A stretch of 57,136 nucleotides of DNA. Source: Pseudonocardia sp. TRM90224. GTDB taxonomy: Bacteria > Actinomycetota > Actinomycetes > Mycobacteriales > Pseudonocardiaceae. The notes under the pieces are model-generated. The model was not told the origin of the DNA. It was given only the letters and a program-made list of their open reading frames with translations, and ran no database searches. Shown piece by piece: positions 7,282 through 16,111 of the stretch. A program made the position numbers and the translations under genes. The stretch lies in NCBI RefSeq assembly GCF_021245725.1, contig NZ_JAJGSX010000044.1, positions 1 through 57,136 of the forward strand, in the 5' to 3' direction. The first letter of the stretch is position 1. Each line of letters opens with the position of its first letter.

Positions 7282-10140
7282 TCAGTCGGGGTGGGGTGGG
7301 TGGGTGGTTGCCAGGGCCGTGGTGAGGCCGTCGCGGGAGGTGATGCCGAGCTTCGTGTAGCTGTGGGAGAGGTGCACCTCGACGGTGCGGAGGGTGACGA
7401 ACAGGGCCTGCGCGATCTGCTTGTTGGTCAGACCGTCGGCGGCGAGCTCGGCGACGCGGCGTTCGCTGCTGGTCAGCGCCTCGGCGCCGGTGGTGGCGCG
7501 GCGGTGGATGCGGTGTCCGAGGGTGCGCAGCTCGTCGGCGGCCCGGTCGGCGAGCGGGGTGGCGCCGCACCGGTGGGCGAGGTCCATTCCGGCGCGCAGC
7601 TGGGCGCCGGCGGCGCTGCGCCGGCCGGCGCGACGCAGTGCGGCGCCGTGGTCGACGAGTGCCTCGGCGCGCCACAGCAGGCTGGGTGATTCCGCGAGGA
7701 CGTCGACCGCCTCCTGCAGCAGGGCGAGGCCGGGTTGTCCGCCGTGGACGAGTCCGGCGACGCGCAGCGCGCCCCCCACCGCTTTTGCGACGCCGAAGGC
7801 TCGGGCGCGCTGGAGGGTCTCCTCGGCCAGCGTCGCGGCGCCGTCGGTGTCGCCGAGTGCCAGCAGCACCGTCACCAGCGGGATCCGGGCGTCGAACTCG
7901 GACGGGTTGTGCCAGCGCCCGGCCCGCAGGCGGCGCATCGCTTCCTCGAGGTCGGCGCGTGCCGCGGCCGGCTCACCGGCGGCGGCGCGGAGCCGGCCGC
8001 GGATGATGAGCGGGAAGATCGCCGACTGCGCGCGCGGCAGCTCGCCGTCGATCTTGTGCTCGACGACGAGCGCCTCGGCCTCCGCGGTGCGTCCCTGGTC
8101 GATCAGCGGGCAGATCAGCCGCGACACCGCCATCGTGACGGTGTAGGGAACCGACTTGTCACGTGCGTCCAGGCTGGTCCGGGCGTCGGACTCGGCGCCC
8201 CGGAGGTCACCGCGGCTGTGCCGGACGAGCGAGCGCTGCCACCGGGCGGCGGCGACCAGCTTCGGCAGACCCTGCAGGGCCACGGCGTGGACGGCCCTGG
8301 TGAGCTCACGTTCGGCGAGGTCGTAGCGTTCGGTGGCGATCAGGCACAGCGTCGTGTTGAGGCGGGCCCAGCCCACCTGTCCGCTGATCGTGGGCTGGAC
8401 GGCCACCCGCTCGGCGATGGCGACGGCCGCAGCGGCGTCGCCCGTGGCGAGCGCGGTCCGGGCGAAGAACGAGTGGATGTCGATCTCGGTCACGGTGGTC
8501 ATGGGCAGGTCGCGGAACCGCTCGACCTCGTCCTCGATCCGCGCCGGTAGGTCGGGGTGCATCTGCAGCGCGACCAGCCGCGCGAGTTCGAGCTGCAGCT
8601 CCAGCGAGCGATCGTGCGGCGCGACCGCACGGGCAGCGGTCTCGTAGAGCGGGAAGAGGTCCCGCAAGCGCGGGGCGTTGGGCACCAGGTGGTCGCCGAG
8701 GAGGATCAGGGCCCGCGCCCGCAGCACCGGGTCGTCGGCGGTCTCGTACACCTCGCGCAGGTGGTCGCCGGCCGCCGGCGTGCCCCAGCCGGCCTCGGCG
8801 CGGCCGAGCTCGAACAGCACGTGCAACCGCTGGTCAGCGCCAGGGGGCTCGGTCAGCGCCCGCTGCAGCAGCGCACGCGCGGTGTCCGGTGCGCCGGCGG
8901 TGGTGGCGGCGCGGGCGGCCGCGCGCAGCGCGTCCACGACGTGCGGATCGCCGGCCGGATGGGTGGCCAGCAGATGCACGGCGACGGACTCGGGCGGCGC
9001 ATGTTGCCCGGTCAGCAGCACGGCCGCGCGGGCATGCAGGTCGGAGCGCCTGGCCGGGGCGATGTCCTGGTAGACGGCGGTGCGCACCAGCGGGTGCACG
9101 AAGCGGAGCGGTTCACCCGGCTCCAGCACGGCCACCCCGGCGAGCGCGTCCCGCACCTCGGCGGCCCGTGCGGGGGCCAGCTCGGCCAGCGCCGCTGCCG
9201 TGACGAGCGATGCGTGCTCGCCGAGCACTGCCAGCGCCCTGGCCAGCGCGGGCGCGTCGGGGTCGATCCGACCCACCCGCATCAGTACGGCCGCGCCGAC
9301 CCGCGCGGGGGCCATCTGCCGCACGCTCGCCGGGTCGAGCGCGTCGACGGGCCGGACGTCGTGCCGCAGCTCGGCGATCAGCTCGGTCAGCAGGAACGGG
9401 TTGCCCAGGCTGACCTCCTGGCAGGCCAGGCAGAGCTCGTCGCCGGCTGCGGGATCGAGCCGTGTCCGCACGAGGGTCTGCACGGCGGTCGAGCCGAGCG
9501 GTCGCGGCCGCAGGATCCGCGTGCGTGCCTCCAGCACCATCGACTGCAGCAGCGGTCGCTCGGCGTCCTCCCCGGTGCGGATCGCCAGCGCCACCAGCAC
9601 CGGGAGTCCGGACAGCCGGCGGGCGAGGTGGTCGAGGAACCGCAGCGACGGCTCGTCGGCCCATTGGACGTCGTCGACGACCAGCAGCACCGGGCCGCGT
9701 TCGGCGAGGTTCGCCACCAGCCAGTGCAGGCCGTGCAGCCGGGCGAACTCGGCCTGCGCCCCGTCCTCGGGGGCCGAGGCGACGTCGAAGACCGGCTCGG
9801 CGAGCCGGGCCGCGTCGTCCAGCAGCTTGTCGCGCTCGCCCGCTCCGACGCCCAGCAGGACGGGCTCGAGGAGCTGTCGGACGATCCCGAAGCCGTAGCC
9901 GCGTTCGAACTCGCCGGCCCGCGCCGAGAGCACCTGCATCCCCGCGTCCCGGCCGTGCCGGGCCAGCTCGGCGAGCAGGACGGTCTTCCCGATCCCGGCC
10001 TGCCCCTCGATGGCGAGCAGCAGGCCCTCGCCGACCTCCACGACCTCTCCGATCGTGGCGCTCAGCTCGTCCAGCTCGCCTGCGCGATCGAGCAGGAGCG
10101 GCGCACGGTTCGCGCTCGCGGAAAGCGGTCTGGTCACCAT
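7282..10140 (-). CDS. LuxR-family ATP-binding (LAL/MalT-like) transcriptional regulator
   Basis: The protein has 952 residues. An N-terminal AAA/STAND-type ATPase has Walker A GQAGIGKT at 46-53 and Walker B VLLVVDDVQWAD. A long alpha-helical TPR-like middle follows. The C-terminal LuxR (GerE) helix-turn-helix contains SSERRVAELAADGLTNKQIA and TVEVHLSHSYTKLGI. LAL regulators are large ATP-dependent activators, many of them for sugar catabolism or secondary metabolism. I chose the ATG at 10140 because the 27 extra codons up to 10221 have no family character and would run into the start region of the divergent transporter. No good Shine-Dalgarno sequence precedes it, so the start is uncertain. 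The 83-base gap to the divergent transporter suggests that gene as a target. Confidence 0.88.
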   Translation of the reverse strand: MVTRPLSASANRAPLLLDRAGELDELSATIGEVVEVGEGLLLAIEGQAGIGKTVLLAELARHGRDAGMQVLSARAGEFERGYGFGIVRQLLEPVLLGVGAGERDKLLDDAARLAEPVFDVASAPEDGAQAEFARLHGLHWLVANLAERGPVLLVVDDVQWADEPSLRFLDHLARRLSGLPVLVALAIRTGEDAERPLLQSMVLEARTRILRPRPLGSTAVQTLVRTRLDPAAGDELCLACQEVSLGNPFLLTELIAELRHDVRPVDALDPASVRQMAPARVGAAVLMRVGRIDPDAPALARALAVLGEHASLVTAAALAELAPARAAEVRDALAGVAVLEPGEPLRFVHPLVRTAVYQDIAPARRSDLHARAAVLLTGQHAPPESVAVHLLATHPAGDPHVVDALRAAARAATTAGAPDTARALLQRALTEPPGADQRLHVLFELGRAEAGWGTPAAGDHLREVYETADDPVLRARALILLGDHLVPNAPRLRDLFPLYETAARAVAPHDRSLELQLELARLVALQMHPDLPARIEDEVERFRDLPMTTVTEIDIHSFFARTALATGDAAAAVAIAERVAVQPTISGQVGWARLNTTLCLIATERYDLAERELTRAVHAVALQGLPKLVAAARWQRSLVRHSRGDLRGAESDARTSLDARDKSVPYTVTMAVSRLICPLIDQGRTAEAEALVVEHKIDGELPRAQSAIFPLIIRGRLRAAAGEPAAARADLEEAMRRLRAGRWHNPSEFDARIPLVTVLLALGDTDGAATLAEETLQRARAFGVAKAVGGALRVAGLVHGGQPGLALLQEAVDVLAESPSLLWRAEALVDHGAALRRAGRRSAAGAQLRAGMDLAHRCGATPLADRAADELRTLGHRIHRRATTGAEALTSSERRVAELAADGLTNKQIAQALFVTLRTVEVHLSHSYTKLGITSRDGLTTALATTHPPHPD

Positions 10141-10223
10141 CGCGGGTGATTCTGTCCCAGTGCGCGCCTGGACCACCACAATCACACCTGGGCGCGAACA
10201 CATTCGACACGGAAAGGTCAACG

Positions 10224-11546
10224 ATGTCCGAGCCGGCTCCTGACGATCAGCTGAGCCAGACCCGACGGTCGGCGATCGGGGGTTTCCTGGGTACAGCGCT
10301 GGAGTACTTCGACTTCACGCTGTACGGCATCGTCGCCTCCGTCGTCCTGGGGCGTGTCTTCTTCGCAGGAGGGGATTCGTTCGCGTCGGAGATGGGCGCC
10401 ATGGCGACCTTCGGCGCCGCGTACATCGCCCGCCCGATCGGCGCCCTCGTGCTCGGGCACCTCGGTGACCGGCTCGGGCGACAGCGAATCCTGCTCTTCA
10501 CCATCGTCCTGATGGGGGCGTCGACATTCCTGATCGGCTGCCTGCCCGGCTATTCGTCGATCGGACCCCTCGCTCCTGTCGTGCTCGTGGCGCTCCGGCT
10601 GGCACAGGGCTTCTCCGCGGCCGGTGAGCAAGCCGGGTCGAGCACCCTGACCACCGAGCACGCACCGCCCGGATCGCGGGGGTTCTACACCAGTTTCACC
10701 AATGCGGGCACGCTCCTCGGCAACTTCCTCGGGCACGCGGCGTTCATCCCGGTGCTGGCGATGCCCGAGGATGCCCTGCTCGCGTGGGGCTGGCGGCTGC
10801 CCTTCCTGGGCAGCGCGGCGGGCATGGTGGTCGTGGTGTTCCTCCGCAGGAGGCTGCGCGACGCCGACCTGTTCGTGGCCGTCAAAGCCGCGAAACGGGC
10901 TCCCGCACCGCTCGGTGAGCTGTTCCGGGAGAACTGGAAGAACCTGATCCGGGTTGTGCTCTGCTGCCTGATGGCGGCCCCGACGGCGATCTCCGCGGTG
11001 TTCGGGCTCTCCTACGCCACCCGGATCGTCGGGCTCGACGCGGGCGTGGTGGTGGCGCTCACCACCATCAGTCTCGGCGTCGGAGCGGTGACGATTCCGT
11101 TTTGGGCGATGCTCGCCGACCGGATCGGCCGCCGACCTGTCTTCATCGGCGGCGTGCTCATGGGTGGCGCCGTGCTGTTCGTGAAGTTCCATTTCATCGC
11201 GGAACGCAACTTGCCGATGCTGGTGCTCGCCCAGTGCGTCCTCGTGTTCTTCTTCATGGCCGGCTACGCCACGCAACTCTCGATCTGCGCGGAGATGTTC
11301 GCGACGAAGGTGCGTTTCTCGGGGGTCGCGGTCGGCACCCAGGTCGGGTACCTGCTGGGCGGATTCGGCCCCACGCTGTCCTATGCCATCCTCCGGCCCG
11401 GGCCGAACGGCTGGCTGCCGGTCGCGATCCTCGGGGCACTGTGCTGTCTGGTGGCCTCCGCGGCGGTGTTCAGCGCGCCGGAGACGAGCGGAGTCGATCT
11501 CGAACGACTCGACGTGCAAGTGTCTGAGGGCAAGATCGGATCCTGA
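10224..11546 (+). CDS. MFS transporter, metabolite:H+ symporter type
   Basis: The protein has 440 residues and about twelve predicted membrane spans. The N-terminus is MHS-like (GGFLGTALEYFDFTLYG), the loop 2-3 MFS signature is GHLGDRLGRQR, and the equivalent second-half motif is LADRIGRRP. MHS members (ProP, ShiA, KgtP relatives) import organic acids, betaines or aromatic acids with protons. The substrate cannot be read from sequence. An ATG is preceded by GGAAAGG. It is transcribed divergently from the LAL regulator. Confidence 0.9.
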   Translation: MSEPAPDDQLSQTRRSAIGGFLGTALEYFDFTLYGIVASVVLGRVFFAGGDSFASEMGAMATFGAAYIARPIGALVLGHLGDRLGRQRILLFTIVLMGASTFLIGCLPGYSSIGPLAPVVLVALRLAQGFSAAGEQAGSSTLTTEHAPPGSRGFYTSFTNAGTLLGNFLGHAAFIPVLAMPEDALLAWGWRLPFLGSAAGMVVVVFLRRRLRDADLFVAVKAAKRAPAPLGELFRENWKNLIRVVLCCLMAAPTAISAVFGLSYATRIVGLDAGVVVALTTISLGVGAVTIPFWAMLADRIGRRPVFIGGVLMGGAVLFVKFHFIAERNLPMLVLAQCVLVFFFMAGYATQLSICAEMFATKVRFSGVAVGTQVGYLLGGFGPTLSYAILRPGPNGWLPVAILGALCCLVASAAVFSAPETSGVDLERLDVQVSEGKIGS

Positions 11547-11558
11547 GCGGCGCCCGCG

Positions 11559-12359
11559 TCACGCCGGCCGCCAGTGCCGGACGAGTGCGTCGTGCAGCCG
11601 GCCGTTCGAGAGAACGCATCCGTGCACCGGCCGGTCGTAGCGTTGGTCGCGGCCCCACCGGTCGGTCACGGTCCCGCCCGCCTCACGCACGAGGAGGCAG
11701 ACGGCGGCAACGTCGTGCGCCGATGTCTGGCCGTACAGGTCCGCGTCCCAAGTCCCCTCGGCGACCTTGCAGCCGGAGAAAGCACTCGGCCAGGGGAAGC
11801 GGGCGCTGCTCGCCTGCAGGTCGGGATCGATCGTGACGTGCTGCAGGCCGTCGGAGTCGAGCCCGCCCGGAGTGGGTCGACGGCCGCCGCCGCTGACGAT
11901 CGCGGGCTCGCTGCGGCCGTCCCGGGCGGAGACGAGCAGCCGCTGCCCGTCGCGGTAGGCGCCACCCCCGGCGGTCGCCCAGTAGGTCTCGCCGGTCGAC
12001 GGGTTGTGGACCACGGCAACTTGCGGGACGCCGTCGCTGACGAGGGCGATCGAGATCATGAAGACGGGAATGCCGAGCACGAGCTGTTGGGTGCCGTCGA
12101 CCGGGTCGATCACCCAGGTGCGGGGCCCGGGCCGGAGGTGGCTCGCCTCCTCGCCGAGCACCCCGTCGCCAGAGAACCGCCCACGAACGTGATCGATGAA
12201 CGACAGGTTGACCTCGCGGTCGGCAGCGGTCACGAGCGACCGGTCCGCCTTGGTCGTCACCTGCAGGTCCGTGGCCCGGATCGCCCGGATCCGCTCGCCC
12301 GCGGCCACGGCGAACCCGCGCGCGAAGTCCAGCTCGGCGGTTGTGCTCGTGGCGGTCAT
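11559..12359 (-). CDS. Inositol-monophosphatase-family phosphatase
   Basis: The protein has 266 residues with the metal-site motifs of the Mg-dependent, lithium-sensitive phosphatase family: GEE (69-71), IDPVDGT (84-90, Asp85 and Asp88) and, near the C-terminus, WDADLYGQTSAHDVAA in place of the usual WD..A motif. Members hydrolyse inositol phosphate, histidinol phosphate, PAP or fructose bisphosphate; which one is not decidable here. The ATG overlaps the TGA of the upstream ROK gene (ATGA), so the pair is translationally coupled. The upstream ATG at 12377 is ignored for that reason. Confidence 0.88.
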   Translation of the reverse strand: MTATSTTAELDFARGFAVAAGERIRAIRATDLQVTTKADRSLVTAADREVNLSFIDHVRGRFSGDGVLGEEASHLRPGPRTWVIDPVDGTQQLVLGIPVFMISIALVSDGVPQVAVVHNPSTGETYWATAGGGAYRDGQRLLVSARDGRSEPAIVSGGGRRPTPGGLDSDGLQHVTIDPDLQASSARFPWPSAFSGCKVAEGTWDADLYGQTSAHDVAAVCLLVREAGGTVTDRWGRDQRYDRPVHGCVLSNGRLHDALVRHWRPA

Positions 12360-13555
12360 CGCGTCGCCAGCGACCACGGATCACTCAGGAGCTCGACGAA
12401 CAGCTGCTCGGCTGCGCCGATCAGCGCTGCGTCACCGCCGATCGGGGTGCTGGCGATCGGCGGCATGCGGCGCCGGTGGGCCCGGAGCGCCGCGGCCGCG
12501 GCCGCGCGTTCGACGACGTCGGGCAGGAGGGTGTGCAACTGCGCGGCGTGGCCGGCCAGCACGACGAGATCGGGGTCGTGCACGTTCACCACCGCGCCGA
12601 TCCCCCGGCCCAGCGCGACGCCTACCTGACGGGTGGCAGCCACCGCCGCTGCGTCGCCCGCCCGAGCGCCCTTGATGATCCGCCGGACCGCGGCGGCAGC
12701 GGTGGCCGCATCTGCCGCAACGCCGGCCGCACGCGCCAACGCGAGCTGGTCGACCTCGGTCTCCCAGCATCCGCGGGCCCCGCACCGGCAGAGCTCGGCC
12801 GTCGTACCGAACGGGAGGTGGCCGTACTCGCCGGCCAGCCCCGACCGTCCGGGCATGGGACGGCCGTCGACCACCAGTGCGCCACCGACGCCGACGCCGG
12901 CGTGGATGTGGAGGACGGTCGACCGGCCGTGGCCGATCCCGCGCACCGAATCGGCCAGCGCGATCAGGTTGGCCACATTGCCCATGCGCACGGGGAGGTG
13001 CTCGGGAAGCCCGAGCATGCCCAGCAGATCCACATCGGTCCAGCCGAGGTTCGGCGCCTCGACGATCGTCCGCGACGTGTGGTCGACGAGCCCGAACACA
13101 CCGATCCCGACCCCCCGACAGCGCGCCCCGAGATCGGACAGCCGTCGGTCGAGCGCGCCGCGCACGACCGCGGCGACGGCCTCGACCGCGTGATCCGGGA
13201 GCGGGATCGAGTGGATCGCCGAGAGGCGCCCGCCGATCCCGGAGGTCGCCACCCGCACCCCGTCGACGCCGACCTCGGCGACAGCAACGACGGGTCCGTC
13301 CGGGACCGGCGTCACGAGTGGGGTGGGCCGGCCTCGGCGACCGGTCGGCAGCGACGGCCGTTCGGTGAGCAGCCCGATGTCCGCCAGGTCGGTCACGAGC
13401 GCGGCGGCGGTTGCGCGCGTGCAGTCGAGGGTGCGCGCCAGCTCGGCGCGGGAGATCTCGCCGCCTGCCTCGTGGACGGCTCGGAGCGCTCGGACCAGGC
13501 CGGCTCGGCGCAGGTCCGCGGCGGTTGACGGGATCACGTCGCCCATTATGCTCAT
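12356..13555 (-). CDS. ROK-family transcriptional regulator
   Basis: The protein has up to 399 residues. An N-terminal winged helix-turn-helix (about 15-70, AELARTLDCTRATAAALVTDL) is followed by a ROK sugar-kinase-like domain with GEYGH and the zinc motif CRCGARGCWE. ROK regulators repress carbohydrate genes and respond to sugars or sugar phosphates. Two ATGs are possible (13555 and 13546), neither with a clear ribosome-binding site. It is coupled to the phosphatase downstream. Only 24 bases separate it from the divergent glycogen synthase, so it probably controls that gene and itself; this is an inference from position. Confidence 0.87.
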   Translation of the reverse strand: MSIMGDVIPSTAADLRRAGLVRALRAVHEAGGEISRAELARTLDCTRATAAALVTDLADIGLLTERPSLPTGRRGRPTPLVTPVPDGPVVAVAEVGVDGVRVATSGIGGRLSAIHSIPLPDHAVEAVAAVVRGALDRRLSDLGARCRGVGIGVFGLVDHTSRTIVEAPNLGWTDVDLLGMLGLPEHLPVRMGNVANLIALADSVRGIGHGRSTVLHIHAGVGVGGALVVDGRPMPGRSGLAGEYGHLPFGTTAELCRCGARGCWETEVDQLALARAAGVAADAATAAAAVRRIIKGARAGDAAAVAATRQVGVALGRGIGAVVNVHDPDLVVLAGHAAQLHTLLPDVVERAAAAAALRAHRRRMPPIASTPIGGDAALIGAAEQLFVELLSDPWSLATR

Positions 13556-13579
13556 GGCGTCAACAAAATGGGGGAGATC

Positions 13580-14743
13580 ATGCGGGTCGGCATGCTGACC
13601 AGGGAGTTCCCACCACACGTCTACGGCGGTGGCGGCGTGCACGTCGAGTTCCTCGTCGGAGCGCTGCGCCGGCGCGACGTCCAGGTCGCGGTCCATTGCA
13701 TCGGTGAGGCGCGGCCCGGGGCGACCGCGCACCGCGACGACGACGCCCGCCTGCGCGCGGCCAACCCGACGCTGCCGATCCTGTCGGCCGACCTCTCGAT
13801 GGCCGCCGCGGTCGCAGGCGTCGACCTCGTGCACTCGCACACCTGGTACGCCAACCTGGCCGGGTTCCTGGCCGGCCGGCTGCACGACGTGCCGCACGTC
13901 GTCACGGCACACTCGCTGGAGCCCCGCAGGCCGTGGAAGGCCGAGCAGCTGGGCGGCGGATACCGGGTGTCGGGCTGGGCGGAGCGGACCGCGTTCGAGT
14001 CGGCCGACGCGGTGGTCGCGGTGAGCGCGGCGATGCGGGCGGACGTCCTGGCGTGCTACCCGCAGGTCGATCCGGATCGCGTCCACGTGATCCACAATGG
14101 CGTCGACACCAACTTCTACCGGCCGGTGCCGGATACCGACCTGGTCGAGAGCCTCGGGGTCGACCCGGCCCGGCCCTACGTCGCGTTCGTCGGCCGCGTT
14201 GCCCGCCAGAAAGGCATCGACCATCTCTTGCGGGCCGCCGCCGAACTGGACCGGGACATCCAGGTGGTGCTGCTCGCAGGGGCTGCCGACACCCCCGAGC
14301 TGGCGGCCGAGATCGACCGCTCTGCCGACGAGCTGCGCCGCGGTCGGGCGGGGGTCGTGCTGGTCCACGGCATGCAGCCGGGTGAGCTCGTCCGCGAGGT
14401 GCTCACCCACGCCGCCGTGTTCTGCTGCCCGTCGATATACGAGCCGATGGGGATCGTGAACCTGGAGGCGATGGCTAGCGGGACGCCGGTGGTCGCGGGT
14501 GCCGTGGGTGGCATTCCGGAGGTTGTCGTCGATGGTGGGACGGGCGTGCTCGTCCCGTACGACGAGCGGGATCCGGTCGGCTACCGGAAGGGTCTCGCGG
14601 CCGCCATCAACGAGGTCGTGGCCGATCCCGCGCGGGCGCGGGCGATGGGGCGCGCGGGCCGGGACCGCGCTCGCAGCACCTTCAGCTGGGACGTGGTGGC
14701 CGAGCGGACGGCAGCGCTCTACCGCCGGACCCGCGCGGGCTGA
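13580..14743 (+). CDS. glgM: GT4 glycogen synthase / maltose-1-phosphate synthase, Corynebacterium type
   Basis: The 387-residue GT4 glycosyltransferase has the GT-B fold signatures of the actinobacterial GlgA/GlgM group: REFPPHVYGGGGVHVEFL at the N-terminus, HSHTWYAN, VSAAM, HNGVD, FVGRVARQKG and the nucleotide-sugar motif EPMGIVNLEAMASGTPVV. In mycobacteria the orthologue uses ADP-glucose and glucose-1-phosphate to make maltose-1-phosphate for the GlgE pathway; an older reading is glycogen synthase. I chose the ATG at 13580 because GGGGGAG lies five bases upstream; the ATG at 13568 would put that site inside the gene. No glgE, glgB or glgC is in the window. Confidence 0.9.
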   Translation: MRVGMLTREFPPHVYGGGGVHVEFLVGALRRRDVQVAVHCIGEARPGATAHRDDDARLRAANPTLPILSADLSMAAAVAGVDLVHSHTWYANLAGFLAGRLHDVPHVVTAHSLEPRRPWKAEQLGGGYRVSGWAERTAFESADAVVAVSAAMRADVLACYPQVDPDRVHVIHNGVDTNFYRPVPDTDLVESLGVDPARPYVAFVGRVARQKGIDHLLRAAAELDRDIQVVLLAGAADTPELAAEIDRSADELRRGRAGVVLVHGMQPGELVREVLTHAAVFCCPSIYEPMGIVNLEAMASGTPVVAGAVGGIPEVVVDGGTGVLVPYDERDPVGYRKGLAAAINEVVADPARARAMGRAGRDRARSTFSWDVVAERTAALYRRTRAG

Positions 14744-14811
14744 CTCGGTGTTGCCGGGTCCCGGGTGGCATTCTGGGGGCTCTTAGCCATGCCAACTACT
14801 GCCGGAGCCCG

Positions 14812-16044
14812 ATGAACGCATCAGGGAAGCAGCCGCCCGTCCGGACACTGCGGTCGATGGTTCCGTCGGTGTTCCTGCCCGCGATGGTCTTCGAGATCGG
14901 CAACGGAGCGGTGGCGCCGATCGTCGCGATCACCGCGCTGGAGCTCGGTGCGTCGCCCGGTGTCGCGGGGTTCCTGGTTGCGCTGCTGGGCATCGGGCAG
15001 CTGGTCGGCGACCTGCCCGCGGGCTCGCTGGCGGCCCGGGTGGGAGACCGGCGGGCGATGGTCGTCGCGGGCTCGCTGTCGGTCGTGGCGATGCTGGGCT
15101 GCCTGCTGGCTCCCTCGCTGGTCCTGTTCGGCGCCTGCTTGTTCCTGCTGGGCGGGTGCAACTCGACGTTCTACCTGGCCAGGCAGTCGTACCTGACGGA
15201 AGTTGCGCCGGTGGGCCTGCGGGCGCGGGCCATGTCGATGCTCGGAGGATCGCACCGGGTCGGCTTGTTCATCGGGCCGTTCGTCGGCGCGGCGGTGATC
15301 GCGATGACGACGTTGCACGCCGCCTACGTCGTTGCGATCGTCACCGGGGCGCTGACCATCCTGCTGCTGGTGGTGGTGCCGGACATCGAGACCACGCCCC
15401 GGCCCGCAGCGTTGCGAACAGGTGGCGGGGTCGGGCTGCTGGAGACCCTGCGGACGCATCGCCGGTTGCTGGGCACGCTGGGTGTGGCCGTGCTGGCGGT
15501 CGGCGCCACGCGGGCGGCGCGTCAGGTGGTGCTGCCGCTGTGGGCCGTGCACCTCGGGCTCGGTGCGGCGGAGACGAGCATCGTCTTCGGCATCGCGGGC
15601 GCCGTCGACATGGCGCTGTTCTACCCGGCGGGCAAGGTGATGGACGGGTTCGGGCGGCTGGCCGTCGCGGTGCCGTCAATGCTGATCCTCGGGGCCGCGA
15701 CCGCGGTGCTGCCGCTGACCGGGGAGATCGTCGGGCTGACCGTCGTGGCGATGGTGATGAGCCTCGGCAACGGCATCGGGTCGGGCATCATGATGACCCT
15801 CGGGGCCGACGCCGCACCACCGGGCAACCGGCTGCGGTTCCTGTCGATGTGGCGGCTGATGAGCGACACCGGCAACGCGCTCGGCCCCGTCGTGGTCTCG
15901 GTGATCGCCGGGGTGTGGGCGTTGGCGGCGGGGATCGTCGCCGTCGGCGGGGTCGGGTTGCTCGCCGCCGCAGGGCTGGCGCGGTGGGCGCCGCGCTACT
16001 CCCCGTTCGCCACCCGCGCGATGGTGCGGGCGCACCGGGGCTGA
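14812..16044 (+). CDS. MFS transporter (drug-exporter-like)
   Basis: The protein has 410 residues and about twelve spans, with a loop 2-3 motif GSLAARVGDRRAM and a helix-5 region GGSHRVGLFIGPFVGA resembling motif C of antiporters. That motif suggests efflux rather than uptake, with unknown substrate. The ATG is preceded by CCGGAG at suitable distance. It is followed after 67 bases by the HelR gene on the same strand, so an antibiotic-response pairing is conceivable but unproven. Confidence 0.87.
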   Translation: MNASGKQPPVRTLRSMVPSVFLPAMVFEIGNGAVAPIVAITALELGASPGVAGFLVALLGIGQLVGDLPAGSLAARVGDRRAMVVAGSLSVVAMLGCLLAPSLVLFGACLFLLGGCNSTFYLARQSYLTEVAPVGLRARAMSMLGGSHRVGLFIGPFVGAAVIAMTTLHAAYVVAIVTGALTILLLVVVPDIETTPRPAALRTGGGVGLLETLRTHRRLLGTLGVAVLAVGATRAARQVVLPLWAVHLGLGAAETSIVFGIAGAVDMALFYPAGKVMDGFGRLAVAVPSMLILGAATAVLPLTGEIVGLTVVAMVMSLGNGIGSGIMMTLGADAAPPGNRLRFLSMWRLMSDTGNALGPVVVSVIAGVWALAAGIVAVGGVGLLAAAGLARWAPRYSPFATRAMVRAHRG

Positions 16045-16111
16045 AAACCGGTGCGGTTGCCGCGCTCCAGGTTGGTACGGTCTTCGGCCGCATCGGATCT
16101 GGGGGGAACGG

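Noticed and set aside
16045..16111. Rifamycin-associated element upstream of helR
   Set aside because: The gap contains no 19-base inverted repeat of that type that I can see.
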